Shown: positions 56,283 through 64,000 of the stretch, one piece after another
Position numbering within the stretch: position 1 is the stretch's first letter
Layout: every line of letters starts with the position of its first letter
Source of the DNA: Saccharofermentans sp.
GTDB lineage: Bacteria > Bacillota > Clostridia > Saccharofermentanales > Saccharofermentanaceae
Assembly (NCBI GenBank): GCA_016292135.1
Contig: JAEFAZ010000001.1
Location: forward strand, 62,001 to 126,000
Reading direction: 5' to 3'
DNA: 64,000 nucleotides
The notes under the pieces: model-generated
What the model saw: only the letters and a program-made list of their open reading frames with translations
Told to the model about the DNA's origin: nothing
Databases searched by the model: none
Made by a program: the position numbers and the translations under genes

Positions 56283-56633
56283 TCAGCCCAACTTTGTCCC
56301 GCAGCCGGAACAGAAGTGGTCTGTTTCCGGGTTGTACTGCTTGCCGCAGTTGCTGCAGTACCTCATGCCGGGAACGGGTCCCTGAGGATCAGGCTGAGCC
56401 TGGTTTACGATCACAGGATTCCTTCCGTTGTTATAGGGAGTTCCGTCAGGATTGATCGCGAAGGCCTCACTATGACGGATATTGGCTTTGCACTTGGGAC
56501 AGACTACGAATCCGTCTGCGTACCAGGGCCTGAAATCCAGGCTCTCATCTGTATACCTGATCTTGGTGCCGCAGTTCTTGCATGTCTGCTGATATGTAAG
56601 ACCGCTGTGCCACTGTGCTCTCTGAAATGACAT
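56283..56633 (-). CDS. Zinc-ribbon protein
   Basis: A 116-residue protein with three CxxC-type groups: QQTCKNCGTKIRY and VVCPKCKAN in the first half, and MRYCSNCGKQYNPETDHFCSGCG at the C terminus (a zinc_ribbon_2-like unit). A Pro/Gln-rich linker separates them. It binds zinc and perhaps nucleic acid or protein, but no function is assigned. The ATG at 56633 follows AAGGAGG; longer reading frames upstream have no support. Confidence 0.8.
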   Translation of the reverse strand: MSFQRAQWHSGLTYQQTCKNCGTKIRYTDESLDFRPWYADGFVVCPKCKANIRHSEAFAINPDGTPYNNGRNPVIVNQAQPDPQGPVPGMRYCSNCGKQYNPETDHFCSGCGTKLG

Positions 56634-56664
56634 AATTCTATCCTCCTTATCTCTTGGTACCCTA

Positions 56665-56692
56665 ATTATAACCCAAGCGGTGAATTTGTTAA
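56665..56692 (-). promoter_or_regulatory. SigA-type promoter for the zinc-ribbon gene
   Basis: On the minus strand TTAACA (56692-56687) and TATAAT (56670-56665) are separated by 16 bases, 31 bases before the start codon. Confidence 0.65.
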
Positions 56693-56750
56693 CGGACGAA
56701 GGGTAAACTTGGTGTAAAATATCTGTATCAAATATAAAGGATCGAAGATC

Positions 56751-57317
56751 ATGTACTTTAAAGAAATACGCAAGACCCATGAGGGTAAATATATAACATC
56801 ATACGATGCCGAATACGAGACCGCTCTCGGAAATACCAAGGTTTACGAGATGGTCAGCCGCAACAAGAACCTTAAGTCACTTGAAGACTTAAGATCCAAC
56901 GGCTGCGATGCCGTTATCCTTATAGTCACGGATCCCGAAGGGAAGAAGATACTGCTCAACAGGGAATTCAGGATGGCAGTCGGGAACTATGCTTATAACT
57001 TCCCCGCAGGTCTTATCGATGCGGGGGAGACTCCAGAGGAAGCTGCAAAGAGGGAACTTTTTGAGGAAACCGGCCTTGAACTGATCTCGGTAGATGAGGT
57101 TTGGCCGGTAAGTTATTCCGGTGTCGGCATAACCAACGAGAAGAGTATGTGCATACTTGGAAGAGCACAGGGCGAGTTCAAGCCCAGCACTTCTGACGAG
57201 GAGGAGATAACGGCTGCCTGGTATGACCGTTATGAGCTCGAAAAGCTCCTCGAGGAGGATAATTTCGCAGCCAGGACCCAGGCCTACTGCATGATGTGGA
57301 TAAGACAGCAGAAGTAA
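56751..57317 (+). CDS. NUDIX hydrolase (ADP-ribose pyrophosphatase-like)
   Basis: A 188-residue NUDIX enzyme. The box is complete: GLIDAGETPEEAAKRELFEE followed by TGL fits GX5EX7REUXEEXGU. The N-terminal pattern RNKNLKSLEDLRSNGCDAVILIV and the sequence NREFRMAVGNYAYNFPAG are as in ADP-ribose pyrophosphatases. It hydrolyses nucleoside diphosphate derivatives; the true substrate is not certain. It precedes the nitrogenase-like operon, which has its own promoter. Confidence 0.9.
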   Translation: MYFKEIRKTHEGKYITSYDAEYETALGNTKVYEMVSRNKNLKSLEDLRSNGCDAVILIVTDPEGKKILLNREFRMAVGNYAYNFPAGLIDAGETPEEAAKRELFEETGLELISVDEVWPVSYSGVGITNEKSMCILGRAQGEFKPSTSDEEEITAAWYDRYELEKLLEEDNFAARTQAYCMMWIRQQK

Positions 57318-57328
57318 GTCTTCCGGAT

Positions 57329-57357
57329 TTGCTTTTGACGGCAATATTTTATATAAT
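57329..57357 (+). promoter_or_regulatory. SigA-type promoter of the nitrogenase-like/hyp operon
   Basis: TTGCTT (57329-57334) and a perfect TATAAT (57352-57357) are separated by 17 bases. Transcription would begin near 57364, which leaves a leader of about 113 bases before the first gene. Confidence 0.75.
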
Positions 57358-57363
57358 ATACGC

Positions 57364-57476
57364 GAAAATAAAGAGACTCTGACGGTAAGGATCTGTCCGA
57401 ACGGGAATAGTCGATAACAGATATTGTTTTGTTAAGATGAACTCTCCTTGCCGCACGCGCTTCAAGGAGATTTTTT
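57364..57476 (+). promoter_or_regulatory. Structured leader with ribosome-site-sequestering hairpin
   Basis: TCTCCTTG (57443-57450) pairs perfectly with CAAGGAGA (57463-57470), which is the ribosome-binding site of the first gene. The stem is followed at once by TTTTTT and the ATG, so it could also act as a terminator. Upstream, GACT (57375)/AGTC (57409) and ATCTGT (57391)/ACAGAT (57417) interleave as in a pseudoknot. This layout is typical of a riboswitch or protein-controlled leader. I recognise no known riboswitch class. Confidence 0.6.
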
Positions 57477-58223
57477 ATGCTCAAACTTGCAATATACGGT
57501 AAGGGTGGAATTGGCAAATCGACAGTTACGGCAAATCTTGCCGCAGCTTTCGCATCCCTCGGAAAGAAGGTCGTTCAGATCGGCTGCGATCCCAAGGCGG
57601 ATTCGACCTGCAACATACTGGGCGGTGTTCCGGTTAAGCCTGTCATAGACATGCTGAGGGACGGGGATGAGATAGAAACTTACAAGGATATCTCCCGAGA
57701 AGGCTTTGGCGGTGTTGTCTGTATCGAGACGGGCGGCCCCACGCCGGGATTGGGATGTGCAGGCAGAGGCATTATCGCGACTTTCGATCTGATCGATGAA
57801 TTGAAGCTTTTCGAGAAGGTCAAGCCTGATGTAGTCCTCTACGATGTCTTGGGAGACGTTGTCTGCGGAGGTTTCGCGGCCCCCATCAGACAGGGTTATG
57901 CCGAGAAGGTCCTGATAGTGACATCAGGCGAGAAGATGGCTCTCTATGCAGCCAACAACATAATCACGGCTGTAAAGAACTTCGAAGAGAGAAGTTACGC
58001 GAGAGTCGGCGGGATCGTATTGAACCACCGCAATATTCCGGATGAAGATGCAAAGGTCGGATCTTTTGCTAAAGAACATAACGTTCCCATCATCGGGCAG
58101 ATCCCGAGAAGTGATGATATCAACATCTGCGAAGATAAGGGAATGACCGTTATAGAAGGCGCTCCCGACTGTGAGGCGGCCAAGAAGTTCATAGAACTTG
58201 CAAATGACCTTTTGAAAGGCTGA
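57477..58223 (+). CDS. NifH-like Fe protein (nitrogenase-like reductase component 2)
   Basis: A 248-residue ATPase of the NifH/BchL/CfbC family that passes electrons to a component-1 partner. It has the P-loop GKGGIGKS (8-15), [10 protein letters not shown] as switch I, and both cysteines that hold the bridging [4Fe-4S] cluster: C94 in GLGCAGRGI and C130 in [11 protein letters not shown]. It is shorter than NifH (about 270-300). All key residues are kept, so it should work. The start is the ATG right after the hairpin-masked AAGGAGA site. Followed after 1 base by the NifD-like gene. Confidence 0.92.
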   Translation: MLKLAIYGKGGIGKSTVTANLAAAFASLGKKVVQIGCDPKADSTCNILGGVPVKPVIDMLRDGDEIETYKDISREGFGGVVCIETGGPTPGLGCAGRGIIATFDLIDELKLFEKVKPDVVLYDVLGDVVCGGFAAPIRQGYAEKVLIVTSGEKMALYAANNIITAVKNFEERSYARVGGIVLNHRNIPDEDAKVGSFAKEHNVPIIGQIPRSDDINICEDKGMTVIEGAPDCEAAKKFIELANDLLKG

Positions 58224-58224
58224 G

Positions 58225-59514
58225 ATGATGAAGGAAGCTGTATCGTTCAGGATAAGCGAGATCGCAAAACTTAGACCCAATGAGCTCCCCGATGAGCTCA
58301 CAGGTTCTAACGGCCTTGTTTACAGTTCGCCTGCAACTCTGGCATATAACTCACCGGGCGCGGAAGGCTTCGGTGTCAAGCGCGCGGGTCTTGCTGTCCC
58401 TGAATCAGTTATGCTTATAGTGTCGCCGGGTTGCTGCGGTCGCAATACTTCGATCGTGACACGCAACCCCGAATATAAAGGCAGATTCTTCTATCTCATG
58501 ATGGATGAGACGGATCTTGTAACGGGCCGTCATCTCAAGGTCATACCCGAAGCTGTCAGCGAGATCGTTGAATTCCTTCCTAAGAAACCCAAGGTAGTCA
58601 TGATCTGCATCACCTGTGTGGATGCCCTCTTAGGTACAGACATGAAGCGTGTCTGCGCAAGGTGTGAGGAGAAACTCGACGGAGTCAGGGTAGCCCCCTG
58701 CTACATGTACGCACTTACCCGTGAAGGCCGCCGTCCTCCTATGGTTGATGTAAGACAGCAGATCTATTCCTTGCTCGAAAAGTCAGTCCGCAAAGGCAAC
58801 GAGATCAATCTCTTAGGCTACTTTGCTCCTCTGCAGGAAGATTCTGATCTTATAGAACTCCTTAAAGATGCAGGTTTTGCAGCGATAAGACAGATCGGCA
58901 CATGCAGGACTTATGAAGAGTTCCTCGACATGAGCCGCGCCAATCTCAATCTCGTATTGAACAGCGAGGCGCATGCCGCAGCAGAAGACATGTATGAGGA
59001 TCTTGCTATCCCTTATGCCGAACTTACGAGAGTCTACGGCATTGATACAGTCAGGGCACAGTATAAAGCCCTGGGCCAGGTCCTCGGCGTAAGTCTTGAT
59101 GACAGCCGGTTCTATGAAGAGGCGGCAAATGCGATCGAAGGATTCATGTCTGATTTTATGGGTGCATCCGTTAATATCGGGGAATGTATCAATGCAAATC
59201 CTTATGAACTTGCACTGTCACTTACAAGATACGGACTTAATGTCCGCGAGATCTATGCAACGGCAGCACCCGAGCACATGGTGTATATAAGGAAACTTGC
59301 TGAAATTTCACCTGACATTAAACTTTACTGCAACCTCGATCCTTCCATGATCAATTACTCAAGATCGGAAGATAAGCCCCTGTTTACCTTGGGCAAGGAT
59401 GCAGCTCACTATTGTCCGGATGCTCCCAATATCCCCTGGAATTCAGATGTCCAGCCTTACGGATACAGGGGCATCGTAAGCCTGCTTAACAAGATCAGGG
59501 AGGAGATAAGATGA
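58225..59514 (+). CDS. Nitrogenase component-1-like subunit, NifD-type
   Basis: A 429-residue member of the NifD/NifK/BchN superfamily. Two cluster-binding regions can be lined up with NifD: IVSPGCCGRN (C70/C71, place of NifD C88) and ICITCVDALLGTDM (C131, place of NifD C154). The NifD C62 position is not Cys. The FeMo-cofactor ligands are missing: no Cys in the C275 region (NLVLNSEAH) and no His at the H442 region (NIPWNSDVQPYGYRG). It is therefore a reductase of another substrate, not dinitrogen with FeMo-co. It overlaps the next gene by 4 bases. ATG at 58225 or 58228. Confidence 0.85.
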   Translation: MMKEAVSFRISEIAKLRPNELPDELTGSNGLVYSSPATLAYNSPGAEGFGVKRAGLAVPESVMLIVSPGCCGRNTSIVTRNPEYKGRFFYLMMDETDLVTGRHLKVIPEAVSEIVEFLPKKPKVVMICITCVDALLGTDMKRVCARCEEKLDGVRVAPCYMYALTREGRRPPMVDVRQQIYSLLEKSVRKGNEINLLGYFAPLQEDSDLIELLKDAGFAAIRQIGTCRTYEEFLDMSRANLNLVLNSEAHAAAEDMYEDLAIPYAELTRVYGIDTVRAQYKALGQVLGVSLDDSRFYEEAANAIEGFMSDFMGASVNIGECINANPYELALSLTRYGLNVREIYATAAPEHMVYIRKLAEISPDIKLYCNLDPSMINYSRSEDKPLFTLGKDAAHYCPDAPNIPWNSDVQPYGYRGIVSLLNKIREEIR

Positions 59515-60512
59515 AGGGATTACGTAAAGTCTTGACACCTTTTGCTCCCGATCAGTCAGGAGCAGTCGGAGTCTTATATGAATTCGGAGCCCTGATCGTA
59601 GTGATCGATGCAGGCGGATGCACGGGCAACATCTGCGGATTCGATGAACCCAGATGGCAGATTAGTTCTTCTGCTGTCTTTTCTGCAGGACTTCGTGACA
59701 TGGACGCGATCCTGGGCCGTGACGAACTTCTCGTAAAGAAGATCGCCAAGGCTCATGAAGCGATCGACGTTAAGTTCACGGCGCTGGTAGGAACTCCTGT
59801 TCCTGCGGTAATTGCAACTGATTACGATGCGCTTTCTTACATGATCGAAAACAAGACCGGCAAGCCTGTAGTCGCAGTAAGGACAGACGGTATGCATCTT
59901 TACGACGAAGGTGCTTCCGATGCATATATCAGACTGATAGAAACTTTTGCAAAAGAAAAGCACGAAGTAAATAAGAAGGCAGTCGGCATATTCGGCGCGC
60001 TCCCTCTCGATATGGGTAAGAGCGACAGGGAGAAGATAAGGTCATACTATCTTGATCAGGGCTGCACTACTGTCAGGATGTACGGCACCGGAGCAGGGAT
60101 CGAAGATGTTGAGAAAGTATCTTCCAATGCTCTTAATGTTGCAGTCTCTTCCTGCGGAATAGATGCTGTTACGAAATTGAATGAATTATTCAATACACCT
60201 TACGAGATAATGGATCCTTCCAAATTCGATCTGACATTTGATTCAGGCAGGACTCTTGTCGTGCACGATGAAGTCTGCTGTAAGACGATAAAAGAGAGGT
60301 CAGAAGGTACGGTTGAAACAGCGACTTTCTTCGATACTCACAACGACGACATCAAGCTAACTGAAGAAGATGAATTCACGGAGCTTGTTATGAACGGCAA
60401 CTGGGACAATCTCGTTTGTGATGAAGCCCTCCTTCCTCTGATCCCTGAATTCAAGGGCAATTTCATATCTCTGCCGCATTTTGCGGTCTCATCGACAGGT
60501 GACGAGTCATGA
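59511..60512 (+). CDS. Nitrogenase component-1-like subunit, short NifK-type
   Basis: A 333-residue protein, short for a NifK-like subunit. The N-terminal APDQSGAVGVLYEFGALIVVIDAGGCTGNICG lines up with the first cluster region (C37, C42). GTPVPAVIATDYDAL takes the place of the NifK CxxxxIGDD region without a cysteine. A C-terminal VHDEVCCKTI is specific to this protein. It would pair with the preceding subunit to form component 1, probably with a simple [4Fe-4S] cluster. The start (ATGA) and end (ATGA with hypF) are both coupled. Confidence 0.78.
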   Translation: MKGLRKVLTPFAPDQSGAVGVLYEFGALIVVIDAGGCTGNICGFDEPRWQISSSAVFSAGLRDMDAILGRDELLVKKIAKAHEAIDVKFTALVGTPVPAVIATDYDALSYMIENKTGKPVVAVRTDGMHLYDEGASDAYIRLIETFAKEKHEVNKKAVGIFGALPLDMGKSDREKIRSYYLDQGCTTVRMYGTGAGIEDVEKVSSNALNVAVSSCGIDAVTKLNELFNTPYEIMDPSKFDLTFDSGRTLVVHDEVCCKTIKERSEGTVETATFFDTHNDDIKLTEEDEFTELVMNGNWDNLVCDEALLPLIPEFKGNFISLPHFAVSSTGDES

Positions 60513-62803
60513 AGAGCATAAGGATCAAAGTGTACGGTATAGTCCAGGGAGTGGGATTCAGACCCACTGTGGCAAGACATGCATCTGTATGTAATATCGC
60601 AGGCTATGTATGCAACAAAGGTCCTTATGTTGAAATAAAAGCTGCAGGAACAGAGGAAGATGTAGATTCGTTTGTCGATAAGATAAAGCACGAACCTCCC
60701 AAGCGTTCCGCGATCCTTAAGATCGATATCAAGGATACGGATCCTGAGGGTCTCCCGGATCCTTTCGAGATCATTGAGAGCAAGAAAGTGGAAGGTGAGA
60801 TCTTCGTGTCTCCGGATATCGCTATCTGTGATGAGTGTCTTGAAGAACTCTACGATCCCAATAACAGGCGTTACCTTCATCCTTTCATAAACTGCACATC
60901 CTGCGGACCCCGTCTTACGATCCTGGATACGCTTCCTTACGACAGGCCGAGGACTTCCATGAAGAAGTTCCCGATGTGCCCGGTTTGCGAGAAAGAATAC
61001 TACGATCCTGCCAGCAGAAGATACGACGCACAACCCGTATGCTGCAACGACTGCGGTCCTGAAGTCTATATTGCAGGGACTGATATCAAAGGTCCTGATG
61101 CGATAAGGGCTGCCCGTGATGCGGTCTCTTCCGGCAAGGTCATTGCGATAAAGGGAATAGGCGGTTTCCATCTTTGCTGTGATGCAACAAACGATGAAGC
61201 AGTCAAAAGATTAAGAGAACTTAAATCACGTCCTGATAAGCCTTTCGCCGTTATGATGAAAGACATCGAGACGGTCAGGCGTTTATGTGTAACCGATCCT
61301 GCAAAAGAAGAGATCTTAACTGGTCACAACAAGCCGATTATGCTGCTCGATAAAAGGGAAGACGCAGAAGGTGATATCAGATTAAGTCAATTCATATCAC
61401 CCGGCAATCCCACAGTAGGAGTCATGCTTCCTTATGCGCCTCTTCATTGTCTCATCTTCGATTTCATGGACGACGTCAGAGTAAGCCCGGTTCTCGTAAT
61501 GACTTCAGGGAATGTGTCCGGGGCCCCTATCGTAAAGAATGATGAAGAAGCATTTGACATGATCGGGTCTTTCTGCGATCTGATATTGTCCCATAACCGT
61601 GACATCAACATAAGGACGGATGATTCCGTAACCGATATGCTTGACGGGCGTCTTTACATGATCAGGCGTTCGAGAGGATACGCGCCGCTCCCGGTAATGC
61701 TTTCAAATGAATTCGAAGGGCAGGTCATAGCCTGCGGCGCAGACCTTAAGAATACATTCTGCATAGCTCACGACAACCTCTTCTATCCGTCATCTTACAT
61801 CGGTGACTTGGAAGACATAAGATCAGCCAATGTGCTTAAGGCATCTGTTGCGAAAATGAATACTTTGCTTGAGACAACACCGACCCATGCAGTCTGCGAC
61901 CTGCACCCGTCCTACAGATCCACACAACTCGCGGAAGAATCTGGCCTTCCGCTTATCAGAGTCCAGCATCACTATGCTCACATTCTCTCCTGTATGGCCG
62001 AAAACGACTATTCCGGTGAAGTCATAGGTGTTGCTCTTGACGGCACAGGCTGGGGAGAAGACGGCACTATCTGGGGCGGCGAGATAATGAAGGCAGATTA
62101 TTCGGGCTTCACAAGACTTGCATCGATAGTTCCTTTCAACCACTGCGGAGGCGATATCGCATCCCGCGAAGGCCGCAGGATCGCAGTCTCCATGATCGGA
62201 TCCATCTATGGTGAAGAAGGTCTTTCCATAGCAGAAAAACTTGGTGTTGCTGATGCGTCCATGTATAAAGCGATAAACACCATGATCGCCAAGAACATCA
62301 ATACGGTCAAGTCCACATCATGCGGCAGGCTTTTCGATGCAGCAGCATCAGTGCTTGGTATTAGAAATACATCTACATTTGAAGGTCACGCTGCAACATC
62401 TCTGCAGTTTGCAGCTGAAAAATATAAAGGCGATATCGTTCTGCCTGATCTTAAACTTACAAGAGAAGGCGAAGGCAGGATCCTTCTTGCAACTGACGAT
62501 ATCTTAAGATATCTGATAGAACATAAACTTGAAGGAACAGACAGTAATTATCTTGCAAGACTCTTCCATTCATTGCTCGCAGAAGCCGCAGCAGAATGTG
62601 TTGAGAAAGCTGCAGGAGACATAAAGACGGTTGCCTTGAGCGGAGGCTGTTATCAGAACAAGCTCCTCTTACAGGAAACCAGGACAAGACTTGAAGACAG
62701 AGGTTACAAAGTATTGATCCATTCCGTGATACCGCCCAACGACGGCGGGATCGCTTTGGGACAGGCAGTATATGCCATGAACTTGCTTACAAAAGGAGGA
62801 TAA
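60509..62803 (+). CDS. hypF: Carbamoyltransferase HypF
   Basis: HypF turns carbamoyl phosphate into the thiocarboxamide on HypE that becomes the cyanide ligands of [NiFe] hydrogenase. The 764-residue protein has an acylphosphatase domain (GIVQGVGFRPTVARHA), two zinc-finger halves (CDECLEELYDPNNRRYLHPF, CPVCEKEYYDPASRRYDAQP, each with a second CxxC), a YrdC domain (KGIGGFHLCCDATN) and a Kae1-like domain (RVQHHYAHILSCMAEN, VALDGTGWGEDGTIWGGE). All are complete. It overlaps the NifK-like gene by 4 bases. Confidence 0.97.
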   Translation: MKSIRIKVYGIVQGVGFRPTVARHASVCNIAGYVCNKGPYVEIKAAGTEEDVDSFVDKIKHEPPKRSAILKIDIKDTDPEGLPDPFEIIESKKVEGEIFVSPDIAICDECLEELYDPNNRRYLHPFINCTSCGPRLTILDTLPYDRPRTSMKKFPMCPVCEKEYYDPASRRYDAQPVCCNDCGPEVYIAGTDIKGPDAIRAARDAVSSGKVIAIKGIGGFHLCCDATNDEAVKRLRELKSRPDKPFAVMMKDIETVRRLCVTDPAKEEILTGHNKPIMLLDKREDAEGDIRLSQFISPGNPTVGVMLPYAPLHCLIFDFMDDVRVSPVLVMTSGNVSGAPIVKNDEEAFDMIGSFCDLILSHNRDINIRTDDSVTDMLDGRLYMIRRSRGYAPLPVMLSNEFEGQVIACGADLKNTFCIAHDNLFYPSSYIGDLEDIRSANVLKASVAKMNTLLETTPTHAVCDLHPSYRSTQLAEESGLPLIRVQHHYAHILSCMAENDYSGEVIGVALDGTGWGEDGTIWGGEIMKADYSGFTRLASIVPFNHCGGDIASREGRRIAVSMIGSIYGEEGLSIAEKLGVADASMYKAINTMIAKNINTVKSTSCGRLFDAAASVLGIRNTSTFEGHAATSLQFAAEKYKGDIVLPDLKLTREGEGRILLATDDILRYLIEHKLEGTDSNYLARLFHSLLAEAAAECVEKAAGDIKTVALSGGCYQNKLLLQETRTRLEDRGYKVLIHSVIPPNDGGIALGQAVYAMNLLTKGG

Positions 62804-62807
62804 ATAT

Positions 62808-63020
62808 ATGTGCGTAGGTTTATCAGCGAAAGTTATCAGCGTTAAGGGTGATGTGGCTCTTGTGGATTCTTCCGGAGCCAAGAGAGAAGTATCTGCTGCT
62901 CTTCTGGAAGACCTGGAACCAGGTGAATTCGTCATGGTCCATGCAGGCGCTGCCATAGCAAGGATCACGGATGATGATGTAAGCGAGACTGAAGATCTTG
63001 CAAAGGAGTTCCTGTCATGA
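62808..63020 (+). CDS. hypC: Hydrogenase maturation chaperone HypC
   Basis: HypC, with HypD, carries the iron that receives CN and CO ligands. The 70-residue protein begins MCVGLSAKVISVKGD; C2 is the essential cysteine (the family usually has MCLAIPGKV). The histidine motif is VMVHAGAAIARI. An AAAGGAGG ribosome-binding site precedes the ATG. It overlaps hypD by 4 bases (ATGA). Confidence 0.95.
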   Translation: MCVGLSAKVISVKGDVALVDSSGAKREVSAALLEDLEPGEFVMVHAGAAIARITDDDVSETEDLAKEFLS

Positions 63021-64000
63021 ACGAAGCTGCAAAGATACTTCAGGAATATAAGGGTCCCAAGCTCCGCATAATGGAAGTATGCGGAACACATACCCATGAG
63101 ATATTTAAGCTCGGTATAAGAGGTCTGCTGTCGCCTGACATAGAACTTATATCAGGCCCGGGCTGCCCCGTATGCGTTACTGCTGCAGATTACATCGATG
63201 AGGCCTGCTACCTTGCAAGGGAGAAGAACTGCATCATCACGACTTTCGGTGATCTTGTTAAGGTTCCGGGACAGAAGACTTCCGTGTCAAAAGAACGCGC
63301 TGACGGTGCATCGGTCAATATCGTTTATTCTCCCCAGGATGCTGCCCTGATGGCTGAGAAGAACCCTGACAGGGAAGTGGTCTTTTTGTCTGTAGGCTTT
63401 GAAACTACCACACCTTCAGATGTCTTGGCTGTCAAGTATGCTATGGATAAGGGGATCAAGAACTTTTCGATACTAACGGCAAATAAGACCATGCCCAAGG
63501 CTTATGAAGCAATGGCTTCTGCTACGGACTGTTATCTCTACCCCGGGCACGTCCATGCGATCACGGGAACGAAGGATTGTTACGATATGCTCGCGAAAGG
63601 CACGAGCGGCGTTATTGCCGGTTTTACCGGACCCGAACTCCTGACGGCTCTTGCGGTTTGCGTTAAGAAGAGTCAGGAAGGTGAGCCTTTCCTGGTCAAT
63701 TGCTATCCCAGAGTAGTCAAGGATGAGGGATCTCCTGCGGCGATAAAACTCGTGGATGAATTCATGGAGCCTTGTGATGCGCTCTGGCGAGGTATCGGTG
63801 ATATACCCATGTCAGGCGTTAAGCTCCGCAGCAAGTATTCGGAGTTCGATGCCAGAGTCAAGTTTGATATCCCTGACATGAGGGAAGAATATAAGACTCC
63901 CTGCAGATGCGGTGACGTATTGCAGGGCAAGATCAAGTCATATGAGTGCCCGCTTTTCGGTAAGGCATGTACGCCCGATCACCCGGTCGGAGCCTGCATG
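63017..64000 (+). CDS. hypD: Hydrogenase maturation protein HypD (cut by window end)
   Basis: HypD is the [4Fe-4S] scaffold on which the Fe(CN)2CO group is built together with HypC. The 328 codons seen include EVCGTHTHEIFKLGIRGLL, SGPGCPVCVT (Cys region), FLSVGFETTTPS (usually GFETTAP), PGHVHAITG and the C-terminal CRCGDVLQGK, ECPLFGKAC and GACM of the Fe-S ligands. The frame is open at the right edge; about 20-30 residues remain to the family's usual length. hypE would be expected next. Confidence 0.96.
   Translation, partial: MNEAAKILQEYKGPKLRIMEVCGTHTHEIFKLGIRGLLSPDIELISGPGCPVCVTAADYIDEACYLAREKNCIITTFGDLVKVPGQKTSVSKERADGASVNIVYSPQDAALMAEKNPDREVVFLSVGFETTTPSDVLAVKYAMDKGIKNFSILTANKTMPKAYEAMASATDCYLYPGHVHAITGTKDCYDMLAKGTSGVIAGFTGPELLTALAVCVKKSQEGEPFLVNCYPRVVKDEGSPAAIKLVDEFMEPCDALWRGIGDIPMSGVKLRSKYSEFDARVKFDIPDMREEYKTPCRCGDVLQGKIKSYECPLFGKACTPDHPVGACM

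Noticed and set aside
57477..60512. A true nitrogenase (nifHDK).
   Set aside because: The FeMo-cofactor Cys and His ligands are absent, the NifK-like subunit is short, and no nifB, nifE or nifN genes are near.

Overview
The window is a gene-dense stretch of a Gram-positive anaerobe of the class Clostridia. The evidence is strong AGGAGG ribosome-binding sites, lipoproteins with LAAC/AASC lipoboxes, an HD-GYP protein, a giant BadF-type activase, class A RNase P RNA, and housekeeping genes of clostridial type. No outer-membrane genes are seen. Base composition and codon use look even throughout. No insertion sequences, prophage or CRISPR arrays were seen. The genus cannot be named from sequence alone.

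Layout. 1-7.2 kb: end of yajC, dnaG, trmK, then an envelope cluster (transglutaminase-like protein, DUF4358-type lipoprotein, MBOAT acyltransferase, DHHW protein). 7.2-14.5 kb: rnpB, a long-form purM, a lipoprotein metallopeptidase, aquaporin, purD, a nadD-yqeK fusion and rsfS. 14.5-22 kb: comEA, a 52-bp hairpin repeat array next to a predicted PD-(D/E)XK nuclease, birA, an HD-GYP protein, an NlpC/P60 hydrolase and a PepV-like dipeptidase. 22-41.9 kb: an unknown gene coupled to a 1489-residue activase, polA, coaE, ydcF, ychF, a lipid kinase, the competence pair comM-dprA, topA, trmFO, and a PP2C phosphatase followed by a degenerate PP2C-like protein. 41.9-45.8 kb: a palindrome array, tgt-queA and trpB2. 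45.9-52.2 kb: a CapA-like lipoprotein and a purine operon purE-purF-purN-purO-(AICAR transformylase). 52.2-56 kb: a minus-strand operon (solute-binding lipoprotein, GNAT-Ogt fusion, flavin reductase, PlsC). 56-57.3 kb: tRNA-Thr, a zinc-ribbon protein and a NUDIX hydrolase.

The most unusual region is 57.3-64 kb. There a clear promoter and a structured leader precede a tightly coupled operon of three nitrogenase-like genes (a NifH-type Fe protein and two NifD/NifK-like subunits). These run directly into hypF, hypC and hypD, with several 4-base stop/start overlaps. The component-1 subunits lack the FeMo-cofactor ligands, so this is not a nitrogenase. The operon structure suggests a nitrogenase-like reductase working with the Fe(CN)2CO (Hyp) assembly machinery.

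Other notable points are a PurF whose glutaminase site has been lost, a purine pathway that uses PurO plus a single-domain AICAR transformylase instead of bifunctional PurH, a shared phased T-tract element upstream of comEA and comM, and two unrelated arrays of intergenic hairpins.
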